DNA of 64,000 nucleotides, taken from contig URGG01000001.1 of the NCBI GenBank assembly GCA_900547345.1, positions 1 to 64,000 on the forward strand. Direction: 5' to 3'. Of the stretch, positions 1-7,367 are shown piece after piece. A program made the position numbers and the translations under genes. Source of the stretch: an uncultured Collinsella sp. (GTDB lineage: Bacteria; Actinomycetota; Coriobacteriia; Coriobacteriales; Coriobacteriaceae). The notes under the pieces are model-generated. The model was not told where the DNA came from. It made no database searches and saw only the letters and a program-made list of their open reading frames with translations. How positions within the stretch are numbered: position 1 is the first letter of the stretch; each line of letters starts with the position of its first letter.

Positions 1-2
1 CC

Positions 3-1034
3 AAGGCCGCCGAGCGCCATGTGGCGGCTGTGTCCGAGGCCTGCGCCAAGGACATCGAGCGTTCGCTTGCCGGCGTGTGCGAGTTCGATGGTATGCCTGC
101 CGGTTTTGTCGCGGCGATGAAGGCCAAGGCCCAGGTGGCTGCTGCTGCCGAGGAGCAGGTTGCCGAGGAGCCCGAGGCCGCCGAGGTCGAGGCTGCAGTC
201 GATACCGAGGTGGCGCCCGAGCCCGTCGAGGAGGCCGCCGAAGCCGAGTCCGAGCCCGCCGAGGAGCCCGCTCCGGTCCTGCCCGAGGTCACCGTGCTTG
301 ACGCCTCTGCCACGCAGGCCATTCTGGATAACGGCCGAGGCTACGCGCAATTCTGCGACATGGCCGTACTCGCCTTTGCCTCGTTCACCAACCCGGGCGG
401 CGGCTACATCCAGGGCTATCTGGGTCAGGAGGCCACGCTCTGTGCCGATTCATACCTGTACAACGTGCTCGATAAACAGCGCAAATGGTACGGCGAGAAC
501 CGTCGCCGCAACATCAACTGCGAGCTTTACCGCAACCGTGCGCTGGTGGTGCCTGCGGTGCGCTTCGACCGCAACCACGTGCATGCGTATGCCGACGTAA
601 TCGTCGCCGCTGCACCCAACGCCAAGCGTGCTCGCCAGGAGTACCGCGTGAGCGACGATGCCTTGCTGGACGCTCTGCGCGATCGCATCCGCTTTGTGCT
701 TGCCATCTGCGACGAGCTGGGTCGCGAGAAGCTCGTGCTGGGCGCTTGGGGCTGCGACAACAACGGCTTTGACGCCGAGGCCGTGGCCGAGCTCTTCCGC
801 AAGGAGCTCGCATCGGGCGACTTCAAGGTCAAGCAGGTCTTCTTTGCTGTGCCCTCTACGCGCTGGGACGAGGACTTCGCCAAGTTCGAGCACGTGCTGG
901 CAAACTTCCCCGAGCGCAACGAGGAGTCCTATGCTCAGGTTGCCGCCCGCGCCGCAGCAGCCCGTGCCGCCGAGCAGGCCCAGGCTGCTGCCGAGGACGA
1001 CGAGGATGACGACGACTGGCGCAAGTACCTGTAA
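3..1034 (+). CDS. TIGR02452/DUF2263 family protein (microbial PARG-like), 5' truncated by window edge
   Basis: The reading frame is open to the left edge, so the true start lies outside the window; an internal GTG at 21 is unlikely to be the start. An Ala/Glu-rich linker of roughly 60 residues separates a short N-terminal stretch from a macro-like domain with the family hallmark NPGGG followed by QEA. The C-terminus is an acidic tail (EDDEDDDDW). The family is related to bacterial poly(ADP-ribose) glycohydrolases, whose signature is GGG-X6-8-QEE. Here the second Glu is Ala, so ADP-ribose hydrolysis may be lost and binding retained (inference). A terminator at 1061-1093 follows. Confidence 0.8.
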   Translation, partial: KAAERHVAAVSEACAKDIERSLAGVCEFDGMPAGFVAAMKAKAQVAAAAEEQVAEEPEAAEVEAAVDTEVAPEPVEEAAEAESEPAEEPAPVLPEVTVLDASATQAILDNGRGYAQFCDMAVLAFASFTNPGGGYIQGYLGQEATLCADSYLYNVLDKQRKWYGENRRRNINCELYRNRALVVPAVRFDRNHVHAYADVIVAAAPNAKRARQEYRVSDDALLDALRDRIRFVLAICDELGREKLVLGAWGCDNNGFDAEAVAELFRKELASGDFKVKQVFFAVPSTRWDEDFAKFEHVLANFPERNEESYAQVAARAAAARAAEQAQAAAEDDEDDDDWRKYL

Positions 1035-1060
1035 TCGGTACGCGCTGACGGATATGTCGT

Positions 1061-1093
1061 GCCGACGGGGGAGGTTGCTCCCGTCGGCTTTTT
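1061..1093 (+). terminator. Rho-independent terminator after the PARG-like gene
   Basis: A 9-bp perfect stem (GCCGACGGG at 1061-1069 with CCCGTCGGC at 1080-1088) is followed by five T residues. It lies 27 bases after the stop codon and just before the next gene. Confidence 0.85.
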
Positions 1094-1112
1094 ACCGAGC
1101 GAGGGGTTTACG

Positions 1113-1772
1113 ATGAAAAACGTTCTATGTTTTGGCGACAGCAACACCTATGGTTATGATCCGGCGGGCATGCGCGACGGCACCGCGGTGCGCTATGCGC
1201 AGGATGTGCGCTGGTGCGGCGTGGCCCAACGTGACTTAGGCGAGGGCTGGCATGTAATTGAAGAAGGCCTCAACGGCCGCACGACGGTACGCGACGACAT
1301 GTGCCATCTGGATACCAATCTTAACGGCATCCGCGCGTTGCCGATGCTGCTCGAGGCTCATAAGCCGCTGGATGCGATCGTGATTATGCTGGGCACCAAC
1401 GACTGCAAGACGGTCTTTAGCGTGGGGGCTGCCGATATCGCTGACGGTGTCATGGCGCTGATTCGCACCGTCCGCGCGTTTCCCTGGACCGAAGCCGCGC
1501 CCTGCCCGCGTATTCTGCTGATGGCGCCTATCAAGATTAAACCGCAGATCGCCGATGTGTACATGACCGACTTTGACGAGCGCTCCGTCGAGGCCTCGGA
1601 GCATTTTGCCGAATACTATGCGTATGCTGCTAAACAGTTTGACTGCGACTTTTTGAATGCCGCCGAGTTTGCCGAGCCGGGCGATATCGACTATCTGCAT
1701 ATGATGCCCGAAAGCCACGAGAGCCTGGGTCACGCCGTGGCAGCCAAGCTCCAAGAGATGCTCGGTGAGTAG
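1113..1772 (+). CDS. SGNH/GDSL-type esterase or lipase
   Basis: The 219-residue product carries the SGNH hydrolase blocks: GDSNTYG near residue 8 (nucleophile Ser), GLNGRT (oxyanion Gly), LGTND (oxyanion Asn) and a C-terminal His in PESHESLGH. There is no signal peptide or membrane segment, so it should act in the cytoplasm on an ester such as an acylated sugar or small carboxylester; the substrate cannot be read from sequence. The start is the ATG at 1113 behind GAGGGG; upstream in-frame codons fall inside the preceding terminator. It is a monocistronic unit between two terminators. Confidence 0.85.
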   Translation: MKNVLCFGDSNTYGYDPAGMRDGTAVRYAQDVRWCGVAQRDLGEGWHVIEEGLNGRTTVRDDMCHLDTNLNGIRALPMLLEAHKPLDAIVIMLGTNDCKTVFSVGAADIADGVMALIRTVRAFPWTEAAPCPRILLMAPIKIKPQIADVYMTDFDERSVEASEHFAEYYAYAAKQFDCDFLNAAEFAEPGDIDYLHMMPESHESLGHAVAAKLQEMLGE

Positions 1773-1784
1773 CGCGACCCCAAA

Positions 1785-1817
1785 CCACCGCAAAGGGGGC
1801 GGGCGCCTTTGCGGTGG
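1785..1817. terminator. Bidirectional terminator between convergent genes
   Basis: A perfect 12-bp stem (CCACCGCAAAGG at 1785-1796 and CCTTTGCGGTGG at 1806-1817) lies between the convergent SGNH hydrolase and thiD genes. There is no clean T-tract on either strand, so a role as terminator or 3'-end stabiliser is inferred from position. Confidence 0.65.
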
Positions 1818-1832
1818 CTTGGGCTGCGAATC

Positions 1833-2663
1833 TTAATACTGCCACATGTGGTTGACGGGGCCGGAGCCTTTGCCCATGTTCAGGCCGGCGGCCAGAGCGC
1901 CTGTCAGGTAGGCCTTGCCGGCGTTGACGGCATCGGCAAGATCCATGCCCTGGGCCAGCGCGCAGGCGATGGCGGATGAGAGCGTGCATCCGGTGCCGTG
2001 CGTGTTGTCGGTCTCGATGCGCTTGTGGCGGAACCACGTGGTGAGTGGATCTCCCAGATGGTTGCCCTCGTCATCGAGCGGTGCGGGCTCTGCTAGTACA
2101 TCGTTGGCCTCGTTGACAAGATGCCCGCCCTTAACGAGGGACGCGCAGCCAAAGCGGCGGGTGAGGAGCATGGCGGCGTTTTGCTGCGTACGCTCGGAGT
2201 CGACCTCGTAGTCGAGCAGGGCCATGGCCTCGGGAATATTGGGCGTGATAACCGTCGCCAGCGGGAACAGGCGGCGGGTGAGCGCCTCGGCGGCATCCTC
2301 GGCAATCAGCCGTGCGCCCGAGGTGGCTACCATGACGGGGTCGACTACCACGTTTGTCGCGTTCCAAGCGCTCAGGCGGTCGGCGATAACATCGATAATC
2401 TCGGCAGAGGAAACCATGCCGATCTTGACGGCGCTGGGGCGGATATCGTCAAAAACGGCGTCAATTTGCGCGGCTACGATCTCTGGCGAGATATCCTGCA
2501 CGGCGGTAACGCCCAGTGTGTTTTGCGCTGTGATGGCGGTGATGGCCGTCTCGGCATACAGGCGGTGCGCCGTGATGGTCTTGATGTCGGCCTGAATGCC
2601 GGCGCCACCGCTGGAATCGGATCCCGCGATGGACAGGACGGCAGGTACCTTACTACGATCCAT
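1833..2663 (-). CDS. thiD: Hydroxymethylpyrimidine/phosphomethylpyrimidine kinase
   Basis: ThiD phosphorylates hydroxymethylpyrimidine twice to the pyrophosphate used in thiamine synthesis. The 276-residue protein shows the family N-terminus SIAGSDSSGGAGIQAD (substrate site), a DPVMVATSGA motif and the ribokinase-fold anion hole THGTGCTLSSA near the C-terminus. Length is normal. The ATG at 2663 follows GGGAGCG. It lies downstream of thiC on the same strand with a 182-base gap, so it may belong to the thiamine regulon or be transcribed separately; a TATAAT on the minus strand at 2710-2715 is a possible own -10 box without a good -35. Confidence 0.95.
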   Translation of the reverse strand: MDRSKVPAVLSIAGSDSSGGAGIQADIKTITAHRLYAETAITAITAQNTLGVTAVQDISPEIVAAQIDAVFDDIRPSAVKIGMVSSAEIIDVIADRLSAWNATNVVVDPVMVATSGARLIAEDAAEALTRRLFPLATVITPNIPEAMALLDYEVDSERTQQNAAMLLTRRFGCASLVKGGHLVNEANDVLAEPAPLDDEGNHLGDPLTTWFRHKRIETDNTHGTGCTLSSAIACALAQGMDLADAVNAGKAYLTGALAAGLNMGKGSGPVNHMWQY

Positions 2664-2845
2664 GTTCGCTCCCTTGTTCGGTCGGAATCAAATGGGTCTT
2701 TAAGCCAGCATTATAAAGATGCCCGGGCCGACTCTATGCCGAACCCGGGCGGGCGATGCAATCTCTACGCAAGTGTAAGTAAATGTTCACAAGTCAACAA
2801 TTGACAGGCACCAGCTCGCCGCCAGAAGCGGCCGCGGCGACAGGG

Positions 2846-4180
2846 TTAGTCCTCCATGCCGAGGTCGATCGTGGTGCCCTCGAAGATCTTGTTGACGGTG
2901 CGGACGGCGCACATCTTCCCACACATGGTGCAAGTGCCCTCGGTGGCGGCGGGGGATTCTTCGTAGCGCTTCTTGCCCGTAACTGGGTCGAGCGCGCACT
3001 TCCACATGGCGTCCCAGTCGAGCTTGCGGCGTGCCTGGCCCATCCTGTCGTCCATGTCGCGGGCGTGGGGCACCTTCTTGGCGATATCGGCGGCGTGTGC
3101 GGCGATCTTGGTGGCCATGAGGCCGTCGAGCACATCCTGGGCGTTGGGCAGGCATAGGTGCTCGGCCGGTGTCACGTAGCACAGGAAGTCGGCACCGGAG
3201 CTGGCGGAGATGGCGCCGCCGATGGCGGCGGTGATGTGGTCGTAACCCACGCCGATATCGGTTACCAGCGGTCCGAGCACATAGAACGGAGCATTGTGGC
3301 ACAGGCGCTTCTGCAGTTTCATGTTGGCGGCGATCTCGTCGAGCGCCATGTGACCCGGGCCCTCGACCATGACCTGGACGCCGGCGGCCCAAGCGCGCTT
3401 GCACAGCTTGCCCAGCTCGATCATCTCAGCGGTCTCGGTGGCGTCGTTGGAGTCGTAGAGGCAGCCCGGGCGGCAGGAGTCGCCGAGCGAAATCGTCACG
3501 TCGTACTCGTGGCAAATCTCGAGCAACTCGTCGTAGAACTCATAGAACGGGTTCTCGTTACCGGTGACCTCCATCCAGCCAAACAGCAGTGAGCCGCCGC
3601 GGCTCACGATGTTCATCAGGCGGCCTGTCTCCTTAAAGGTCTTGGTGACCGACTTGTTGATGCCGCAGTGAATGGTCATAAAGTCCACGCCGTCCTCGGC
3701 ATGCGCGCGCACGACTTCGAACAGGTCGTCCTTGGTGAGCTTGACCAGCGGCTTTTCCATGTAGCCGATGGCGTCGTACATGGGGACGGTGCCTACCATG
3801 AGCGGCGTCTCGTCGATGAGCTGCTGGCGGAACTGGCGCGTCTTGCCCGAGTTGGAGAGGTCCATGATGGCGTCGGCGCCAAAGTCCTCGGCGATCTTGA
3901 CCTTCTTCCATTCCTCGGCGGCATCGGCCTTGTCGCCCGAGATGCCCAGGTTCACGTTGACCTTGGTGGACAGGCCCTCACCGACGCCAAAGGCGCGCAT
4001 GCCCTTTTTGATGTGCACGATGTTGGCGGGAATGGCGATGCGGCCGTCGGCCACGCGCTCGCGGATGTACTCGGGGTCGCGATGCTCGCGCTCGGCGACC
4101 TCCTTCATCTGCGGTGTGATCTGCCCGGCGCGGGCGAAGTCGATTTGCGTGACGAGCTTGGGCTCGGTCTGTGTGCTCAT
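2846..4180 (-). CDS. thiC: Phosphomethylpyrimidine synthase (radical SAM, 5-aminoimidazole ribotide to HMP-P)
   Basis: ThiC converts aminoimidazole ribotide to hydroxymethylpyrimidine phosphate, the pyrimidine branch of thiamine synthesis. The 444-residue protein is of the short bacterial type. It contains LGDSCRPGCLYD, EGPGHMALDEI and the C-terminal cluster motif CTMCGKMC, a CX2CX3C spacing. The start used is the ATG at 4180, nine bases after GGGAGC; an upstream ATG at 4204 lies inside the riboswitch and is unlikely. Expression should fall when thiamine pyrophosphate is plentiful, through the riboswitch directly upstream. Confidence 0.96.
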   Translation of the reverse strand: MSTQTEPKLVTQIDFARAGQITPQMKEVAEREHRDPEYIRERVADGRIAIPANIVHIKKGMRAFGVGEGLSTKVNVNLGISGDKADAAEEWKKVKIAEDFGADAIMDLSNSGKTRQFRQQLIDETPLMVGTVPMYDAIGYMEKPLVKLTKDDLFEVVRAHAEDGVDFMTIHCGINKSVTKTFKETGRLMNIVSRGGSLLFGWMEVTGNENPFYEFYDELLEICHEYDVTISLGDSCRPGCLYDSNDATETAEMIELGKLCKRAWAAGVQVMVEGPGHMALDEIAANMKLQKRLCHNAPFYVLGPLVTDIGVGYDHITAAIGGAISASSGADFLCYVTPAEHLCLPNAQDVLDGLMATKIAAHAADIAKKVPHARDMDDRMGQARRKLDWDAMWKCALDPVTGKKRYEESPAATEGTCTMCGKMCAVRTVNKIFEGTTIDLGMED

Positions 4181-4189
4181 TGGCACGGC

Positions 4190-4277
4190 TCCCTTCGTTG
4201 GCATTACCCATATCAGGTTTGCGGGTCAGGGCGGGCGCGACCAGTCTCAGCCTGCCGTCTTGTCCTGCAAGCTCCCC
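4190..4277 (-). promoter_or_regulatory. TPP riboswitch (THI element) controlling thiC
   Basis: Read on the minus strand, the conserved THI-box blocks occur in order: GGGGAGC at the 5' end, GCTGAGACTGG, ACCCGCAAACCTGAT, then GGTAATGCCAACGAAGGGA at the 3' end. The 3' end merges directly with the thiC ribosome binding site (GGGAGC), and no terminator separates it from thiC. This suggests control of translation initiation rather than transcription termination (inference). Confidence 0.95.
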
Positions 4278-4351
4278 GTTTATGTAATGGGCTCAAGTAT
4301 AGCTCGAATGGGTACGATTGGCCTAACGAGCGTGCCTGTGGGGAGGCGTAC

Positions 4352-4867
4352 ATGGAAGACAAGCATCTATATCGAGAGACGCAATGGGATGTATCGGCCG
4401 AGGAAAGCCGTGCGCACCATGGGTTGGTCGCGATTGGTTTTGCGGTGCTTGCCGTGCTGGTGATTGCCTTTTGTATTTGGACGTTCGGCGGTCGTGGCGG
4501 CGCCGCCTGGGAGTTTGAAGCCGACGAGGGCCTGCCGATTATGACCATGAAAGTTTCTGGTGGCAACACGGTTGCCGCACCCGGCGACTATTGGTATCCG
4601 TGCGACGAGTTTGTGCAGCTGCAGCTGAGCGGCGGGTCTATTCCGGGCGAAGAAATCGAACGCGTGACGTTTGATGCGGCAATCAAAACACTCACGGTGA
4701 AGCTCAAAGATCAAGGGGGCGTGCCCACGACCATGGATATCGCTCTGACGGAGTGGCGTCTGGAACCTCCGTCGGGCGTTACGGTATCCGACGTAGAGCA
4801 CGTTAAGATTACCTACCAAGATGGCTCGACGAGCGAGATTGCAAAGGCCGATGGCTTGGCGGAGTAA
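4352..4867 (+). CDS. Hypothetical single-pass membrane protein
   Basis: I do not recognise a family. The 171-residue product has a hydrophilic N-terminus (about 25 residues), one hydrophobic segment (around residues 27-46, with VAIGFAVLAVLVIAFCIW) and an acidic, beta-rich domain of about 120 residues. A type II anchor with the domain outside is the simplest reading. The start is the ATG at 4352 behind GGGGAGG; the frame stays open far upstream across thiC, but that part is antisense to thiC. The gene is divergent from thiC and convergent with yaaA, 24 bases away. Confidence 0.7.
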   Translation: MEDKHLYRETQWDVSAEESRAHHGLVAIGFAVLAVLVIAFCIWTFGGRGGAAWEFEADEGLPIMTMKVSGGNTVAAPGDYWYPCDEFVQLQLSGGSIPGEEIERVTFDAAIKTLTVKLKDQGGVPTTMDIALTEWRLEPPSGVTVSDVEHVKITYQDGSTSEIAKADGLAE

Positions 4868-4890
4868 TGGGGTGTTTGGAAACGGCGGGC

Positions 4891-5700
4891 CTATTGTGCC
4901 TGCGCGTTCATGAAAACCAGGGTGTTTTTGTCTGAAAGCTCGGGGATGTGCCGATAGCCGATATTGAATGCGGTGAGTTCGCTTGCATCCTCGAGCTTGT
5001 TTTCTGCCATCCACCGCACCATGGAGCCGCGCGCCTTTTTGCTGGCGGTCGACCGTTGGATGGGCTTCCCGTTGCGGATACCCTCGCCAAAGAGGCATGT
5101 GACGGCCGTGGCGTCGCCCGCGAGGTGGGGCAGAACGGCTTTGGCATACTCTACGCTGGCGAGGTTGACGATCGTGGTGTTTGAGCCTGCCGGGGCGATA
5201 GCCCGCGCGAGCTTGTCGCTCCAAAACGCGTAGAGGTCTCGGGCATCGTCAACGGCGAGCTTCGCGCCCATCTCCAGCCGATACGGTTCGACGGCATGAA
5301 AGGGACGAACGCACCCGTAGAGGCCGGAGAGGATCCACAGATGGTCTTGCAGCCATGCGAGCTGCGCGGAATCCATCACCTCGGGTGCCATGCTCTGGTA
5401 TTGAATGCCGTGATAGGACATGACGGCAGGGGAGAGGTGGCGAGCGAGTGCGGGATTGTCGAGATCGCCGCTTTTCAGGATGGGCCCGAACTCATGCAGG
5501 GTGTTGAGGCAAGGCCCCAGCAGTTTGTCACTCACGTTCCACAGCGCCTGCAGGCCGCCGCTGCCTTCATTCCGCTCGATATCTAGCAGTGCGCGGTGGA
5601 GGCGAGCCGTCTCGCGCACAAAGGGTGGGATGCCCAGGACTTCAAAAGCATCTTGGGCCGCGCGCATCTGCTTGGCGGGCGAAATGATGACCTGCAGCAT
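4891..5700 (-). CDS. yaaA: Peroxide stress protein YaaA (UPF0246)
   Basis: The 269-residue cytoplasmic protein begins MLQVIISPAKQM, the typical YaaA N-terminus, and has the conserved C-terminal SKKARGSMVRWM block. In E. coli the family limits intracellular iron during hydrogen peroxide stress and binds DNA. The start is the ATG at 5700 behind GGAGAG; the longer frame to 5901 runs through an intergenic inverted repeat and into the next gene. It follows the aminopeptidase gene on the same strand with about 100 bases between them, containing an inverted repeat. Confidence 0.9.
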   Translation of the reverse strand: MLQVIISPAKQMRAAQDAFEVLGIPPFVRETARLHRALLDIERNEGSGGLQALWNVSDKLLGPCLNTLHEFGPILKSGDLDNPALARHLSPAVMSYHGIQYQSMAPEVMDSAQLAWLQDHLWILSGLYGCVRPFHAVEPYRLEMGAKLAVDDARDLYAFWSDKLARAIAPAGSNTTIVNLASVEYAKAVLPHLAGDATAVTCLFGEGIRNGKPIQRSTASKKARGSMVRWMAENKLEDASELTAFNIGYRHIPELSDKNTLVFMNAQAQ

Positions 5701-5725
5701 GAACTCTCCTCTGCCAAAAAAGAAA

Positions 5726-5788
5726 TTGCGGTGGAATACGGTCTGTTTTGGCCGTTTATGGGCCAGTTTAGTCCGTATTTCACCGCAA
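5726..5788. repeat. Imperfect inverted repeat, member of a TTGCGGTGAAATA element family
   Basis: Arms at 5726-5753 and 5761-5788 (28 bases each) pair with several mismatches and wobbles. The outer segments TTGCGGTG and CACCGCAA match the ends of the perfect inverted repeat at 26625-26693. The element fills the space between the aminopeptidase and yaaA genes. Confidence 0.7.
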
Positions 5789-5803
5789 CTGATGAAGGGT
5801 TGG

Positions 5804-7201
5804 TTAGGCTCGCTCGATGAAGGCCTTGTAGCCGCGATAGGCCTCGTAGATATCGGCCTTGTTGGCGACCTCCCACAGGGCGTGCATGGACAGGACGGCA
5901 ACGCCGGAGTCGATGACGTTCATGCCGTACTTGGCCATGATGTAGGCGATGGTGCCGCCGCCACCAGCGTTGACGCGGCCGAGCTCACAGGTCTGGAAGT
6001 CCACGCCGGCCTCGTCCATGATGTCGCGGACGAGGGCCACGTACTCGGCGTCGGCGTCGTTGGAGCCGCCCTTGCCGCGGCTGCCCGTGTACTTGTTGAA
6101 GCACAGGCCACGACCCATGAAGGCTGCGTTCTTGGTCTCGAACTTGCCGGCGTAGCCCGGGTCGAAGCCGGCGGACACGTCGGAGGAGAGCATACGGCTG
6201 CGGGCGAGCGCGCGGCGCAAAGCCAGCGGGCTGTCCTCGCCGGCGAGTGTCATGATCTCGGCGACGGTGTTCTCGAAGAAGCGGCTCGTCATGCCGGTGG
6301 CACCCACGGAGCCGATCTCCTCTTTGTCGACGATGAGCGTGATGCTCGTGCGCTCGACATTGGCCACATTGATCTGGGCGAGCATGGAGGGGTAAGCGCA
6401 GACGCGGTCGTCGTGACCATAGCCCAGAATCATGGAACGGTCGAGGCCCATGTCGCGGGCGGGGCCGGCGGGCACGACCTCGATCTCGGCGGAGAGGAAG
6501 TCCTCCTCCTCGACGCCGTACTGCTCCTTGAGGATGTCCAGGAACATCTGCTTGACGGGCTCCTTGGGGGCGTCCTTGTCGTCCTCATCGAACTTGACGG
6601 GACGGCCGCCCACGATCACGTCGAGGATCTCGGCGTCGACGGCGTCCTTGGCGGGCTTGGCCATCTGCTCGCTCGAAAGATGGATCAGCAGGTCGGAGAT
6701 GGTAAAGACCGGGTCGTCGGCCTTGTCGCCGATATTGATGTCGACGGTGGTGCCGTCCTTTTTGCAGATGACGCCCACGAGTGCGAGAGGGGAGGCCACC
6801 CAGTGGTAGCTCTTGACGCCGCCGTAGTAGTGCGTGTCGAGATAAGCCATGTCGCCGGCCTCGAAGGCGGGGTTCTGCTTAAGGTCCAGGCGCGGCGAGT
6901 CCACGTGCGCGCCCAGGATGTTAAAGCCCTGCTCGAGCGGGGCGGTGCCCAGGTTGACGAGCATAAGGTCCTTGCCGTGGTTAGCGGCATACACCTTGTC
7001 GCCTGCCTTGAGCTCGCGGCCTTCGGCGATTACGGTCTCCAGGTCGACGTATCCCGCCTCCTCGGCCATCTTGATGCCGGCCTTGACGCACAGGCGCTCG
7101 GTCTTGTTCTCACTCAAAAACTGCTTATAGCCGCGGCAAAGCTCCTCGAGCTCCTCGATTTGCTGTGGCGTGTACTTTTCCCATGCGCAGGGACGCTCCA
7201 T
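5804..7201 (-). CDS. M18 family aminopeptidase
   Basis: The 465-residue cytoplasmic enzyme removes N-terminal, typically acidic or neutral, residues using two metal ions. Metal and catalytic blocks are visible: LGAHVDSPRLDLK (His and Asp ligands), LIVDKEEIGSVGATG (catalytic Glu and ligand Glu) and a late LSMHALWE (His ligand). Length fits the bacterial M18 group. The start is the ATG at 7201 behind AAAGGAG; the frame continues to 7336 but that part overlaps the promoter region of polA and lacks a ribosome binding site. It is probably cotranscribed with yaaA, and divergent from polA. Confidence 0.9.
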   Translation of the reverse strand: MERPCAWEKYTPQQIEELEELCRGYKQFLSENKTERLCVKAGIKMAEEAGYVDLETVIAEGRELKAGDKVYAANHGKDLMLVNLGTAPLEQGFNILGAHVDSPRLDLKQNPAFEAGDMAYLDTHYYGGVKSYHWVASPLALVGVICKKDGTTVDINIGDKADDPVFTISDLLIHLSSEQMAKPAKDAVDAEILDVIVGGRPVKFDEDDKDAPKEPVKQMFLDILKEQYGVEEEDFLSAEIEVVPAGPARDMGLDRSMILGYGHDDRVCAYPSMLAQINVANVERTSITLIVDKEEIGSVGATGMTSRFFENTVAEIMTLAGEDSPLALRRALARSRMLSSDVSAGFDPGYAGKFETKNAAFMGRGLCFNKYTGSRGKGGSNDADAEYVALVRDIMDEAGVDFQTCELGRVNAGGGGTIAYIMAKYGMNVIDSGVAVLSMHALWEVANKADIYEAYRGYKAFIERA

Positions 7202-7367
7202 GACGCAGGCTCCTTTCGGATCGATCGTGCTGGTTGATGTACCGTGAGCCATCGTATCACGCGCGGGCTCACGGTGGCGGGGGAGCTTGATGTGAGGTGG
7301 CCGCGGGGCGGGGAGCGTGTAAACTGGAGTGAGCAAACCGTGCCCAGCCTAAAGCGAGGTATTCAAT

